In this document: one piece after another, positions 31,534 through 39,700 of the stretch
How the letters are laid out: every line of letters begins with the position of its first letter
Numbering within the stretch: position 1 is the stretch's first letter
From: Leifsonia sp. SCN 70-46
Lineage (GTDB): Bacteria; Actinomycetota; Actinomycetes; Actinomycetales; Microbacteriaceae
DNA length: 64,000 nucleotides
Reading direction: 5' to 3'
Assembly (NCBI GenBank): GCA_001725325.1
Contig: MEFY01000002.1
Location: 1,367,559 to 1,431,558, forward strand
Position numbers and translations under genes: made by a program
Notes under the pieces: model-generated
What the model saw: only the letters and a program-made list of their open reading frames with translations
Told to the model about the DNA's origin: nothing
Databases searched by the model: none

Positions 31534-33288
31534 CTAGTCGGCGATCGACAGCAGCACGTGGCCCGACGAGACCGTCGCGCCCACGGAGGCGTTGACGCCC
31601 GTGACCGTGCCGTCCTTGTGGGCGGTGAGCGGCTGCTCCATCTTCATGGCCTCGAGCACGAGGATGAGGTCGCCCTTGACCACCTTGTCGCCCTCGGCGA
31701 CCGCGAGCTTGACCACGGTCGCCTGCATGGGCGCCTTGACCGAGTCGCCGGTGACTGTGGAGACCGATGATGCGGCCCGCCGCTTCGGCGCCGCGGCGAG
31801 GGCGGCCCCGCCCGCGGCAGAGGGCACGAGCTTGGTGGGCAGCGAGACCTCGACGCGCTTGCCGGCCACCTCGAGCACCACGTTGTGGCGCGGCACGGGC
31901 GGGGTGCCGTCGGGGAGCGATCCGCTCCACGGCTCGATGTCGTTGACGAAGTCGGTCTCGATCCAGCGCGTGTAGACGCGGAACGGGGAGTCGGTGAACG
32001 CGGGGTCGCGCACGATCTTGCGGTGGAACGGCAGCACCGTCGGCAGGCCCGCGACCTCGAACTCGTCGAGGGCGCGGCGGGAGCGCTCGAGGGCGTCCTC
32101 GCGCGAGGAACCCGTGACGATGAGCTTGGCCAGGAGCGAGTCGAACGAGCCGCTGATGACGTCGCCCGTGGTGACGCCCGAGTCCACGCGCACGCCGGGG
32201 CCGCCGGGCATCCTCAGGACGTTGACGGGGCCGGGCGCGGGCATGAAGTTGAGGCCCGGGTCTTCGCCGTTGATGCGGAACTCGAACGAGTGCCCGTGCG
32301 CCACGGGGTCGTCGTAGCCGATGGCCTCGCCCTCGGCGATGCGGAACTGCTCGCGCACGAGGTCGATGCCCGTGACCTCCTCGGAGACCGGGTGCTCGAC
32401 CTGCAGGCGCGTGTTGACCTCGAGGAACGAGATGGTGCCGTCCTTGGCGACGAGGAACTCGCACGTCCCGGCGCCGAGGTAGCCGACCTCCTTGAGGATG
32501 GCCTTCGACGAGGTGTAGAGCGCCGCGACCTGCTCGTCCGAGAGGAACGGCGCGGGCGCCTCCTCGACGAGCTTCTGGTGACGGCGCTGCAGCGAGCAGT
32601 CGCGCGTGGAGATGACGACGACGTTGCCGTGGGAGTCGGCGAGGCACTGGGTCTCGACGTGGCGCGGCTCGTCGAGGTACTTCTCGACGAAGCACTCGCC
32701 GCGGCCGAAGGCGGCGATCGCCTCGCGGGTGGCGGACTCGAAGAGCTCGGGGATCTCCTCGCGCGTGCGGGCGACCTTGAGGCCGCGGCCGCCGCCGCCG
32801 AACGCCGCCTTGATGGCGACGGGGAGGCCGTGCTGGTCGACGAACTCGAGCACCTCGTCGGCACCGGAGACGGGGTTGAGCGTGCCGGGGGCAAGCGGCG
32901 CGCCGACCTTCTCGGCGATGTGGCGCGCGGAGACCTTGTCGCCGAGCTTCTCGATCGCGTCGGGCGACGGGCCGATCCAGATGAGGCCCGCGTCGATGAC
33001 GGCCTGGGCGAACTGGGCGTTCTCGGCGAGGAACCCGTAGCCCGGGTGCACGGCGTCCGCGCCCGAGCGGCGGGCGACGGAGAGGATCTTGTCGATCACG
33101 AGGTACGTCTCCGCGGAGGTGGTGCCGTCGAGGGCGTACGCCTCGTCCGCGAGCTTGACGTGGCGGGCGTCCCTGTCCTGGTCCGCGTAGACGGCGACGG
33201 AGGCGATCCCGCTGTCCTTCGCGGCGCGGATCACGCGTACCGCGATCTCTCCACGGTTGGCGATGAGGACCTTCGTGATTCGAGACAT
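31534..33288 (-). CDS. accA3: Acyl-CoA carboxylase alpha subunit (biotin carboxylase + BCCP)
   Basis: The 584-residue protein joins a biotin carboxylase to a biotin carrier domain. [18 protein letters not shown]-grasp loop [14 protein letters not shown] and [20 protein letters not shown] lie in the first 300 residues. [11 protein letters not shown] near residue 546 holds the biotinylated Lys. It carboxylates biotin for acetyl- and propionyl-CoA carboxylases that feed fatty acid and branched lipid synthesis. AccD, AccE and BirA are encoded 6-8 kb away in the same window. TAGGCT lies 7 nt before ATG 33288 on the minus strand. Confidence 0.95.
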   Translation of the reverse strand: MSRITKVLIANRGEIAVRVIRAAKDSGIASVAVYADQDRDARHVKLADEAYALDGTTSAETYLVIDKILSVARRSGADAVHPGYGFLAENAQFAQAVIDAGLIWIGPSPDAIEKLGDKVSARHIAEKVGAPLAPGTLNPVSGADEVLEFVDQHGLPVAIKAAFGGGGRGLKVARTREEIPELFESATREAIAAFGRGECFVEKYLDEPRHVETQCLADSHGNVVVISTRDCSLQRRHQKLVEEAPAPFLSDEQVAALYTSSKAILKEVGYLGAGTCEFLVAKDGTISFLEVNTRLQVEHPVSEEVTGIDLVREQFRIAEGEAIGYDDPVAHGHSFEFRINGEDPGLNFMPAPGPVNVLRMPGGPGVRVDSGVTTGDVISGSFDSLLAKLIVTGSSREDALERSRRALDEFEVAGLPTVLPFHRKIVRDPAFTDSPFRVYTRWIETDFVNDIEPWSGSLPDGTPPVPRHNVVLEVAGKRVEVSLPTKLVPSAAGGAALAAAPKRRAASSVSTVTGDSVKAPMQATVVKLAVAEGDKVVKGDLILVLEAMKMEQPLTAHKDGTVTGVNASVGATVSSGHVLLSIAD

Positions 33289-33349
33289 GGAGACCAGCCT
33301 ATTGGTGAGAGGAATGCGCGGTTTAGTCGGTGCCCCACAAAAACACGGG

Positions 33350-33970
33350 CTACAAGCGCGGGATGTTCCACAGGTCGGTCCACGCCACCCCGAGCTCGAG
33401 CAGCAGGGCGCGCAGCGTCGAGACCGAGAGCCCGACGACGGCGTGGGGATCGCCCTCCACGCGCGTGATGAAGGCGGACCCGAGGCTGTCGATGGTGAAC
33501 GCGCCCGCGACGAGCAGCGGCTCGCCCGTCGCGACGTAGGCGTCGATCTCCGCCTCGGAGATGTCGTCGGCGAACGTCACGGCCGCGGTCGAGACCGCCC
33601 CGACCGCGCCGCGCACCTGCCCGCCGCGGTGGTCGATCACCCAGTGGCCGGAGTGCAGGAGCCCCGTGCGGCCGCGCTGCGCGAGCCAGCGCTCGCGCGC
33701 GACCTCGGGCCGGTGCGGCTTGCCGTACACGGCCCCGTCGAGCTCGAAGGCCGAGTCGCCCCCGAGGATGACGCCGTCGAGCCGGGCATCCACGACGGCC
33801 TCCGCCTTGGCCTGCGCGAGCAGGGCGACGAGCCCCGGCCCGTCGAGCGGACCGGCCGCCGCGGCGACCGCCTCCTCGTCGACGCCGGGGGAGAGGAGCA
33901 CGGGCTCGACGCCCGCCGCCCGCAGGGTCGCGAGCCTCGCGGGCGAGGTCGACGCGAGGTAGAGGCGCAC
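33350..33970 (-). CDS. maf: Maf-like nucleotide pyrophosphatase
   Basis: The 206-residue protein matches Maf nucleoside triphosphate pyrophosphatases, which remove modified or non-canonical NTPs: N-terminal [34 protein letters not shown] near residue 70 and [17 protein letters not shown] near 160. In this copy the usual SxSPRR becomes STSPAR. The start is GTG 33970 with AGGAG 4 nt upstream. It is divergent, by 20 bp, from the RNA methyltransferase. Confidence 0.92.
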   Translation of the reverse strand: MRLYLASTSPARLATLRAAGVEPVLLSPGVDEEAVAAAAGPLDGPGLVALLAQAKAEAVVDARLDGVILGGDSAFELDGAVYGKPHRPEVARERWLAQRGRTGLLHSGHWVIDHRGGQVRGAVGAVSTAAVTFADDISEAEIDAYVATGEPLLVAGAFTIDSLGSAFITRVEGDPHAVVGLSVSTLRALLLELGVAWTDLWNIPRL

Positions 33971-33990
33971 GCTACTCCTATGCTCGAGGG

Positions 33991-35223
33991 ATGGGTGAAT
34001 GGGCCGGGAAGCCGATCGAGGTCGACGTTACCAACATCGCGCACGGGGGCATCTCGGTGGCGCGCCACGACGGGCGCGTCGTGTTCGTCACGGACGCGAT
34101 CCCCGGCGAGCGCGTCGTCGCGCGCGTCACCGACGACAGCAAGGCGAAGTTCTGGCGCGCCGACACGGTCTCCGTCGTGCAGGCGAGCGAGCACCGCCGG
34201 CCGCACGTGTGGTCGGCCTCCGCGCTCGAGCGCGACCCCGCCGAGCGCGCGGGCGGCGCCGAGTTCGGGCACATCGCGCTCGCGCACCAGCGCGAGCTCA
34301 AGGCGCGGGTGCTCACGGAGTCCCTCTCCCGCATGGCGCGCGTCGAGCGCGACGTCGTCGTCGAGGGCCTTCCCGGGGATGACGAGCGCTCGGGCACGGG
34401 CTGGCGCACGCGCGTGCGGCTGCACGTCGACGGCTCCGGCCGGCCGGGGCCCTACGCCGCGCGCTCGCACCGCGTCATCCCCGTCGACGACCTGCCGCTC
34501 GCCACCGACGAGCTCGCCGCCGCCGCGCCCCTCGACCAGGACTTCTCGGGCTTCGACCACGTCGACATCCTCAACCCGTCGACGGGCGGCACGCGCCTCG
34601 TGCTCGGCGACCAGAAGGCCTCGACGATCACGGAGGTCGTGGGCGGCCGCGAGTTCCGGCTGTCGGACCGCGGCTTCTGGCAGGTGCACCGCTCAGCGGC
34701 GGTCGCCCTCACCGCGGCGGTGCAGGAGGCGATCGACGGGCAGCTGTTCGACCCGCTCGCGCACAACCTCGACCTCTACGGCGGAGTGGGGCTGCTCGCC
34801 GCCGCCGTGGGCGACCGCTTCGGGCCCGCCACGCGCATCACGAGCGTCGAGAGCGACTCCCGTGCCACCGACTTCGCGTCGGAGAACCTCTCCGAGTGGC
34901 TCGGCGCGCACGCCGAGACGGGCCGGGTGGAGCGCTGGGTGCGCGAGCTCGCGGCGTCCTCGTCGGCCTCCGACCGGTCGCGCCTCGCGCGGGCGACGGT
35001 CGTGCTCGACCCGCCGCGGTCGGGTGCGGGCAAGGATGTCGTCGACACCCTCGCCGAGCTCGCCCCGGCGCAGGTCGTCTACGTCGCGTGCGACCCCGTG
35101 GCCTTCGCCCGCGACGTGGAGCTGTTCGCGCGCCACGGCTACGAGCTCACCGCCCTGCGCGCGTTCGACCTCTTCCCGAACACCCACCATGTCGAGGCCG
35201 TCGGCACGCTCTCGCGCGGCTGA
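33991..35223 (+). CDS. TrmA/RumA-like class I SAM-dependent RNA methyltransferase
   Basis: The 410-residue protein methylates uridine in tRNA or rRNA, judging by family. An N-terminal TRAM domain (about 1-65, IEVDVTNIAHGGISVARHDG) precedes the catalytic part: SAM motif NLDLYGGVGLLAAAVGD near 258, VLDPPRSGAG near 335 and the nucleophile motif VYVACDPVAFARD near 361. The usual Cys-rich iron-sulfur site is not obvious. TATGCT at 33979-33984 lies 6 nt before ATG 33991, so the message is probably leaderless. Confidence 0.9.
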   Translation: MGEWAGKPIEVDVTNIAHGGISVARHDGRVVFVTDAIPGERVVARVTDDSKAKFWRADTVSVVQASEHRRPHVWSASALERDPAERAGGAEFGHIALAHQRELKARVLTESLSRMARVERDVVVEGLPGDDERSGTGWRTRVRLHVDGSGRPGPYAARSHRVIPVDDLPLATDELAAAAPLDQDFSGFDHVDILNPSTGGTRLVLGDQKASTITEVVGGREFRLSDRGFWQVHRSAAVALTAAVQEAIDGQLFDPLAHNLDLYGGVGLLAAAVGDRFGPATRITSVESDSRATDFASENLSEWLGAHAETGRVERWVRELAASSSASDRSRLARATVVLDPPRSGAGKDVVDTLAELAPAQVVYVACDPVAFARDVELFARHGYELTALRAFDLFPNTHHVEAVGTLSRG

Positions 35224-35301
35224 CGGTATGTCTCCCGCACTTCTGGGCGGGCACGACAGTACGATGTGCACTACCACCCGCAACTGGCGACAAGGATCGA
35301 A

Positions 35302-36003
35302 ATGCAGCCATCGACGACGGAGACGGCCGGCGCGCAGCCGACGTCCCTCGTGCGTGTCGCCGTAGTCGACGACCACGAGTCGGTGAGGCTCGGCCTCAAG
35401 GCCGCCTTCATAGACCAGGGCTACGAGTTCGTCACGGCGGCGGCGACAGTCGACGAGTTCGTCGCAAGCCTCGCGGGCCGCGAGGTGGATGTGGTCGTGC
35501 TCGACCTCTCTCTCGGCGACGGGTCCACGGTCACCGACAACGTCAAGCGCGTGCAGGCGACAGGATCCGCCGTGCTCGTGCACTCCATCGCCGACCGGGT
35601 GGCGAGCGTTCGGGAAGCGCTCGCCGCCGGGGCCGCGGGAGTCATCCCCAAGTCGTCGGCGACGAGCACCGTGCTCGCGGCGGCGGCCACGGTCGCGCGC
35701 GGCGAGGTGCTCAACAACCTCGAGTGGGCGACCGCCATCGACGCGGACCGCGACTTCGCGAAGGCCCAGCTGGGCCGCCGCGAGCGCGAGATCCTGCACC
35801 TGTACGCCTCGGGCCTCCCGCTCAAGCTCGCCGCACAGCAGCTGGGCATCGGATACTCGACGGCCCGCGAATACCTCGACCGAATCCGGGTCAAGTACGT
35901 CGAGGTGGGCCGGCCGGCACCGACGAAGGTGGACCTGCTCCGCCGCGCGGTGGAGGACGGCATCCTGCCAGGTCTCGACCCGGACGGCGGAGATGGCCGA
36001 TAG
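35302..36003 (+). CDS. LuxR/NarL-type response regulator
   Basis: The 233-residue protein has a receiver domain (VRVAVVDDHESVRLGLKAAF; phosphoacceptor Asp in VVVLDLSLGDGS near residue 69; Lys in VIPKSS near 118) and a LuxR-type helix-turn-helix (LGRREREILHLYASGLPLK, QQLGIGYSTAREYLDRI). It is the output of the sensor encoded next. AAGGA precedes ATG 35302. Its end overlaps the kinase start by 11 nt, so the pair is translationally coupled. Confidence 0.92.
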   Translation: MQPSTTETAGAQPTSLVRVAVVDDHESVRLGLKAAFIDQGYEFVTAAATVDEFVASLAGREVDVVVLDLSLGDGSTVTDNVKRVQATGSAVLVHSIADRVASVREALAAGAAGVIPKSSATSTVLAAAATVARGEVLNNLEWATAIDADRDFAKAQLGRREREILHLYASGLPLKLAAQQLGIGYSTAREYLDRIRVKYVEVGRPAPTKVDLLRRAVEDGILPGLDPDGGDGR

Positions 36004-37228
36004 CGCGACAGCTGTCAGGGCGCTTCCGCAGAACAAGCAGCCCCGCAACCCGATAAGCCGCAAGCAGCTCGAGAAGGTCCTCTCCCGCAGCGTCGCCACG
36101 TTCGGCATCGTCTTCGGCGCGCAGTCCCTCCCGTGGCTCTTCAACCAGCTCGGGGAGGCGCAGCCGGGATGGCTGTGGCTCGTGGTCCCCGGCCTCTACG
36201 GCACCCTCCTCGTGGCGCTCGTGCTCGCCGTGATCCAGATCGGTGTCAAACAGGCGCAGGGGACCTTCGCGGTGCTCTACCTGATCGCCCTCATCACGTG
36301 GCCGTTCTTCGTGCTGCCGGGGGTGGAGGTGTTCGCGGGCATCCACTGGCTCAACTACCTCATCACGATCGCGACGGGCATGGCGGCCATCGCCTTCCCG
36401 ACCGTCGTGTCGACGATCTACCTGTTCCTCGCGCCCACGATCTACGTCGTCATCCGCGCGACGCCGCTCGGCGGCGGCGCGCCGTGGCCGCTCGCCGTGC
36501 TCGAGGGCGTCTACGCGCTCATCCTCGGCTCGGCGCTCGTCATCATCATCACGATGCTGCGGCAGGCCGCGACGTCGGTCGACAACGCGCAGGCGACGGC
36601 GCTCGACCGCTACAGCCACGCGGTGCGCCAGCACGCGACGGAGGTCGAGCGCGTGCAGGTCGACGCGATCGTGCACGACAGCGTGCTCACGACGTTCATC
36701 TCCGCGGCCCGGGCGCACACCCCGCAGGCACAGGAGCTCGCCGCGACCATGGCGGGCAACGCCATCGGCTACCTGAGGGATGCGGCCGCCGCGAGCCCCG
36801 ACGACGGCACGATGGTGCGGTTCACCGCGCTCGCCGAGCGCATCACCGACGCCGCGGCGGCCCTCTCCACGCCCTTCGAGCTGCGCGTGCGCTCCGTCGG
36901 CACGCGATCGCTTCCCGTGCAGGCCTCCGAGGCGATCTTCTCCGCGGCCGTGCAGGCGATGGTCAACAGCATCCAGCACGGCGGCGAGGGCGACGTCTCC
37001 CGCTGGGTCGCGGTGCGCGGGGTCGCGCCGCGCGGCATCGAGGTCGTCGTGGGCGACACGGGCGCGGGCTTCGACACGTCCGCGCGCAGCGAGCGCATCG
37101 GCGTGCGCGTCTCGATCGTCGAGCGGCTCGCCAACGCGGGCGGGCGCGCGGTCATCCAGTCCGCACCGGGCGAGGGCACGATCGTGAGCCTGCGCTGGCC
37201 GCACGCACCGGAGGGCGGCGCATCGTGA
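35993..37228 (+). CDS. Membrane sensor histidine kinase
   Basis: The 411-residue kinase has about five to six TM helices (residues 40-205) without a large extracellular domain. A cytoplasmic transmitter follows: a HisKA_3-like helix with VDAIVHDSVLTTFI (His near 226) and an HATPase domain with N-box AVQAMVNSIQHGG near 325 and G-box VVVGDTGAGFD near 352. The signal is probably sensed in the membrane. The GTG of the next gene overlaps its stop. The HTH regulator upstream is the probable partner. Confidence 0.87.
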   Translation: MADSATAVRALPQNKQPRNPISRKQLEKVLSRSVATFGIVFGAQSLPWLFNQLGEAQPGWLWLVVPGLYGTLLVALVLAVIQIGVKQAQGTFAVLYLIALITWPFFVLPGVEVFAGIHWLNYLITIATGMAAIAFPTVVSTIYLFLAPTIYVVIRATPLGGGAPWPLAVLEGVYALILGSALVIIITMLRQAATSVDNAQATALDRYSHAVRQHATEVERVQVDAIVHDSVLTTFISAARAHTPQAQELAATMAGNAIGYLRDAAAASPDDGTMVRFTALAERITDAAAALSTPFELRVRSVGTRSLPVQASEAIFSAAVQAMVNSIQHGGEGDVSRWVAVRGVAPRGIEVVVGDTGAGFDTSARSERIGVRVSIVERLANAGGRAVIQSAPGEGTIVSLRWPHAPEGGAS

Positions 37229-38274
37229 ACATCGGCGTCCCCCGCTACCTCATCGTCGGCATGGCCGCCGTGTTCTCCGCGTACCACCTCGTGCTCGCGA
37301 CGTACACGCTCGACATCCCGCGGCACACGACGCCCATCTTCGTCGCGATGGCGCTCTACGCGATCGCGACGATCGTGAGCCTCGTGCCGTGGGGCCCGCC
37401 GCGCATGCCCATCTGGATGGCGGCGTTCAACCTCGCGATCGTCATCGCCATCACGCTCCTCGTGGCCAACGAGCTCGACTTCGCGCGACCGGGCGGCACG
37501 GGCTACGCGAGCTGGTACGTCGCCGCCTCGGGCACGCTCATGACCATCACGTCGACGCGCGGCCGCCACACGTTCGCCTGGCTCGGCATCGGCTTCCTCG
37601 TCGCGCACACGATCTTCGGCGTCGGGGCGGTCGGCCCCGCGGGCATCTTCAGCCTCGGCATCGTCGGCAGCGCGCTGTGGGTCGCCGTCTCGCACGTGCT
37701 CGCCGTCGCCCTCGCGAAGGCCTCCAAGGATGCCCAGCGCTTCTCCCTCGCCGAGCGCGAGGCCACCGACTGGCAGGCCGCGCAGGAGGCGCACGTGCAC
37801 GAGCGCCAGTTCCGGCTCGGGCAGACGAGCGCCATGGCCCTCACGATGCTGCGGACCATCCAGGAGTCCGGCGGCCGGCTCACGGACGAGCAGCGCCAGG
37901 AGTGCGCGTACCTCGAGAGCGCCATCCGCGACGAGATCCGCGGGCGCAAGCTGCTCAACGACGCCGTGCGCGACGAGGTGATGAGCGCGCGCCGCCGCGG
38001 CGCGACCGTCAACCTGCTCGACGAGGGCGGCATCGACGACCTCTCCGACGACGAGCTGGAGCGCGTGCTGAACCGCCTCGCCCTCGCCATCCACGAAACC
38101 GACGCCGACAAGATCATCGCGCGCACGGTGCCCGAGGGCTCCGACGTCGCGGTCACGGTCGTGGGCCTGCGGTCGGTGGCGTCGAGCGAGTCCGTCGCCC
38201 TCGGCCTCGACTCGCTCGAGGACGACGAGGTCGACCTCTGGCTCGAGATCCCGCGGGTGCCGGTCACGCCCTAG
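37225..38274 (+). CDS. Membrane protein resembling a degenerate sensor kinase
   Basis: The 349-residue protein has about six TM helices (residues 8-165), then a charged helical segment (FSLAEREATDWQAAQEAHVH) and a C-terminal domain (LESAIRDEIRGRKLLNDAV, LSDDELERVLNRLALAIHE). The layout copies the preceding kinase, but the His box and the glycine-rich ATP boxes are not recognisable. It may be a pseudokinase or accessory sensor. GTG 37225 overlaps the kinase stop. The dispersed repeat begins straight after its stop. Confidence 0.7.
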   Translation: MNIGVPRYLIVGMAAVFSAYHLVLATYTLDIPRHTTPIFVAMALYAIATIVSLVPWGPPRMPIWMAAFNLAIVIAITLLVANELDFARPGGTGYASWYVAASGTLMTITSTRGRHTFAWLGIGFLVAHTIFGVGAVGPAGIFSLGIVGSALWVAVSHVLAVALAKASKDAQRFSLAEREATDWQAAQEAHVHERQFRLGQTSAMALTMLRTIQESGGRLTDEQRQECAYLESAIRDEIRGRKLLNDAVRDEVMSARRRGATVNLLDEGGIDDLSDDELERVLNRLALAIHETDADKIIARTVPEGSDVAVTVVGLRSVASSESVALGLDSLEDDEVDLWLEIPRVPVTP

Positions 38275-38345
38275 CGTCCTCGCATTCTGCGGGCAGGTGG
38301 GCGAGATGCCCCGAACGTTGCGGAAACCTCGCCACAAAGTCCGCA
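38275..38345 (+). repeat. Dispersed 3'-end repeat, copy D
   Basis: Immediately after the stop codon, CTCGCATTCTGCGGGCAGG then TGGGCGAGATGCCCCGAAC and GTTGCGG matches copies A and C in the same orientation relative to the preceding gene. A further stretch with ACCTCGCCACAAAGTCCGCA follows, reminiscent of a reversed half copy. Confidence 0.65.
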
Positions 38346-38401
38346 TCTCATGGGTGCCTGGCGGCTGCACCTCGTACGCCGCCCGGCCCGCCTCCATCTT
38401 C

Positions 38402-38470
38402 GAGATGCGCTGAAGGTGTCGAGGTGCGTGGAACTTTCGGCCCAGCTCGCCGACCTGCGCGCAGAAAGGG
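38402..38470 (-). repeat. Dispersed 3'-end repeat, copy E (reversed)
   Basis: On the plus strand TCGAGGTGCGTGGAACTTT, then CGGCCCAGCTCGCCGACC and TGCGCGCAG matches the reverse complement of the family. It faces copy D about 75 bp away and is not adjacent to a gene end. Confidence 0.55.
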
Positions 38471-38496
38471 GTCAACGGGAGACGGGCGGCGCCAGG

Positions 38497-38531
38497 GGCG
38501 GCCCGTGCTGCAGAGCGCAGCACGGGCCGCC
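38497..38531. terminator. Perfect 15-bp hairpin
   Basis: Arms at 38497-38511 and 38517-38531 are perfectly complementary (15 bp) with a 5-nt loop. It could terminate transcription coming from the two-component operon about 220 nt upstream, or be part of a structured RNA with the two hairpins that follow. Confidence 0.65.
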
Positions 38532-38540
38532 GGACAAGCA

Positions 38541-38578
38541 GAAGGGCCGGGGGTGCAGTGCACCGCATCCGGCCCTTC
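38541..38578. repeat. Nested hairpin
   Basis: Outer arms GAAGGGCCGG (38541-38550) and CCGGCCCTTC (38569-38578) are perfectly complementary. Between them GGTGCA and TGCACC (38552-38557, 38559-38564) form a second nested stem around a single base. This could be a terminator or a cruciform site. Confidence 0.6.
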
Positions 38579-38587
38579 GCTAAGACC

Positions 38588-38624
38588 CGGGTCAGGGCGA
38601 TAACCCGAATATCGCCCTGACCCG
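38588..38624. repeat. Perfect 15-bp hairpin
   Basis: Arms at 38588-38602 and 38610-38624 are perfectly complementary (15 bp) with a 7-nt loop (ACCCGAA). It is the third strong stem in about 130 bp. No U-tract follows; the next bases are a C-run. Confidence 0.65.
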
Positions 38625-38984
38625 CCCCCAATGCATTGGCCCGCTTACCCTAGTCGGCCAATGAATGGTGATGTCTTCCACAAGGGAAACATCTAGCACT
38701 TACAACTATGAGGGGGACAGACAGCCCCGCAAAGTCGCCTCTTTGGGGGACTTCTGGGGGACATTTCTGCCCCCAAAACCCCCGGAAAATGGCCAAAAAC
38801 CAGTATTTCGGTTGCTCCGGCGCGACGACAACAGGGGTACATCTCGGGGTTCACCGCCGATATCGGCAGTCCGGTGGGGGTAGAACGGTCGGTTTCAGTT
38901 GTTCGAGCTACGGAATCCGTCGTGGCGGGATGTCCCGGCGAATCCTTCCGCAGGAACACCCCCGTTCGGGGGCGCTTTTGCCCC
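38625..38984. other. Lower-GC non-coding stretch with palindromes
   Basis: No convincing gene is present; the short open frames have no recognisable domain and atypical composition. The stretch is visibly less GC-rich than its surroundings. It holds CCAATGCATTGG (38629-38640), ATTGGCC/GGCCAAT (38636-38642 and 38656-38662), TTTGGGGG/CCCCCAAA (38742-38749, 38770-38777), GCCGATATCGGC (38856-38867), and CCCCC/GGGGG (38960-38973) with a T-rich 3' flank near 38976. It could be a remnant of a mobile element, an attachment site or a small RNA gene. Confidence 0.5.
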
Positions 38985-39491
38985 TCAGGCCAGCGAGCGC
39001 GAGCGGCGGAGCTCCTCGAGCCCGTCGACGGTCTTCCTCCCGCCGTCGTCGAGCCAGCCCTGCCGCTCGTAGAACCGCCCCGCTCGTTCGTTGCCGCGCA
39101 GCACCCACAGGTACGCGGAGTCGAACCCGAGCGCCGCGAGCTCCTCCGTGGCGCGGGTGATGAGCGCTCGCCCGACGGACCGCGCCCACGCGTCGGGGTG
39201 CACGTACAGCCCCGCGAGCTCGCCGAGGCCCTCCGCGCCCTCGTCGCGCCCCGCGCCGAAGCTCGCCCAGCCGAGCACGCGGTCGCCCTCCTCGGCGACG
39301 AGCAGCCGGTGGTGGTCGTCATCGGCGAGGGATGCGCCGATCCACCGCGTCCAGCCCTCCGTGCGCGTCTCGACGCTCAGGCCGTCGAGCACCTCCTGAG
39401 GCACGAGTCCCGGGTACGCGGCGCGCCACGCGTCGACGTGGACGGTCGCGACACCGCGCGCATCCTCGACCGACGCCCAGCGCAGCTGCAC
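38985..39491 (-). CDS. GNAT family N-acetyltransferase
   Basis: The 168-residue protein is a GNAT: LRWASVEDARGVATVHVDAWRA..., WIGASLADDDHHRLLVAEEG, acetyl-CoA loop LYVHPDAWARSVGRALITRA near residue 100 and closing LRGNERAGRFYERQGW. The substrate is unknown; close relatives acetylate small amines or protein N-termini. The start GTG 39491 shares a G with the stop of accE (TAGTG), so it is the last gene of the accD-accE operon. Confidence 0.85.
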   Translation of the reverse strand: MQLRWASVEDARGVATVHVDAWRAAYPGLVPQEVLDGLSVETRTEGWTRWIGASLADDDHHRLLVAEEGDRVLGWASFGAGRDEGAEGLGELAGLYVHPDAWARSVGRALITRATEELAALGFDSAYLWVLRGNERAGRFYERQGWLDDGGRKTVDGLEELRRSRSLA

Positions 39492-39700
39492 TAGCCCGAG
39501 AAGCCCCGCCAGGCGCCGGGGCCGGGGGCGAGGGGCGCGCGCAGCTGCTTGCGGCTGCGCTCCCATGCGGACTGCGCCGGCCCGGTCTCGGCCCCGAGGG
39601 CGTCGGCGAGCTCGTCGAGGGCCTGCGTGAGCACGACGGTGACCGCGGCGACCTCCTCGGGGGTCGCGCCGGCCGAGACGACGCGGATGTCGGAGCTCAC
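39491..39700 (-). CDS. accE: Acyl-CoA carboxylase epsilon subunit
   Basis: The 69-residue protein matches the small AccE/PccE epsilon subunits that stabilise actinobacterial acyl-CoA carboxylase: [20 protein letters not shown] and a C-terminal [21 protein letters not shown] motif. Its GTG overlaps the stop of accD (GTGA), the classical arrangement. Confidence 0.9.
   Translation of the reverse strand: MSSDIRVVSAGATPEEVAAVTVVLTQALDELADALGAETGPAQSAWERSRKQLRAPLAPGPGAWRGFSG

Noticed and set aside
38497-38624. tRNA, tmRNA or RNase P RNA in the hairpin cluster
   Set aside because: No T-loop, anticodon arm, CCA-type acceptor or tmRNA tag frame is present; the stems are separate simple hairpins.
38640-38700. 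Replication origin or dif site in the low-GC gap
   Set aside because: Only a single DnaA-box-like sequence is seen and no cluster or 28-bp dif-like element; neighbouring genes are not dnaA, dnaN or xer.
38665-38883. 72-codon open frame in the 38.6-38.9 kb gap (and an overlapping frame 38708-39160)
   Set aside because: No Shine-Dalgarno, no TANNNT at leaderless distance, no recognisable domain, and it crosses several palindromes; not supported as a gene.
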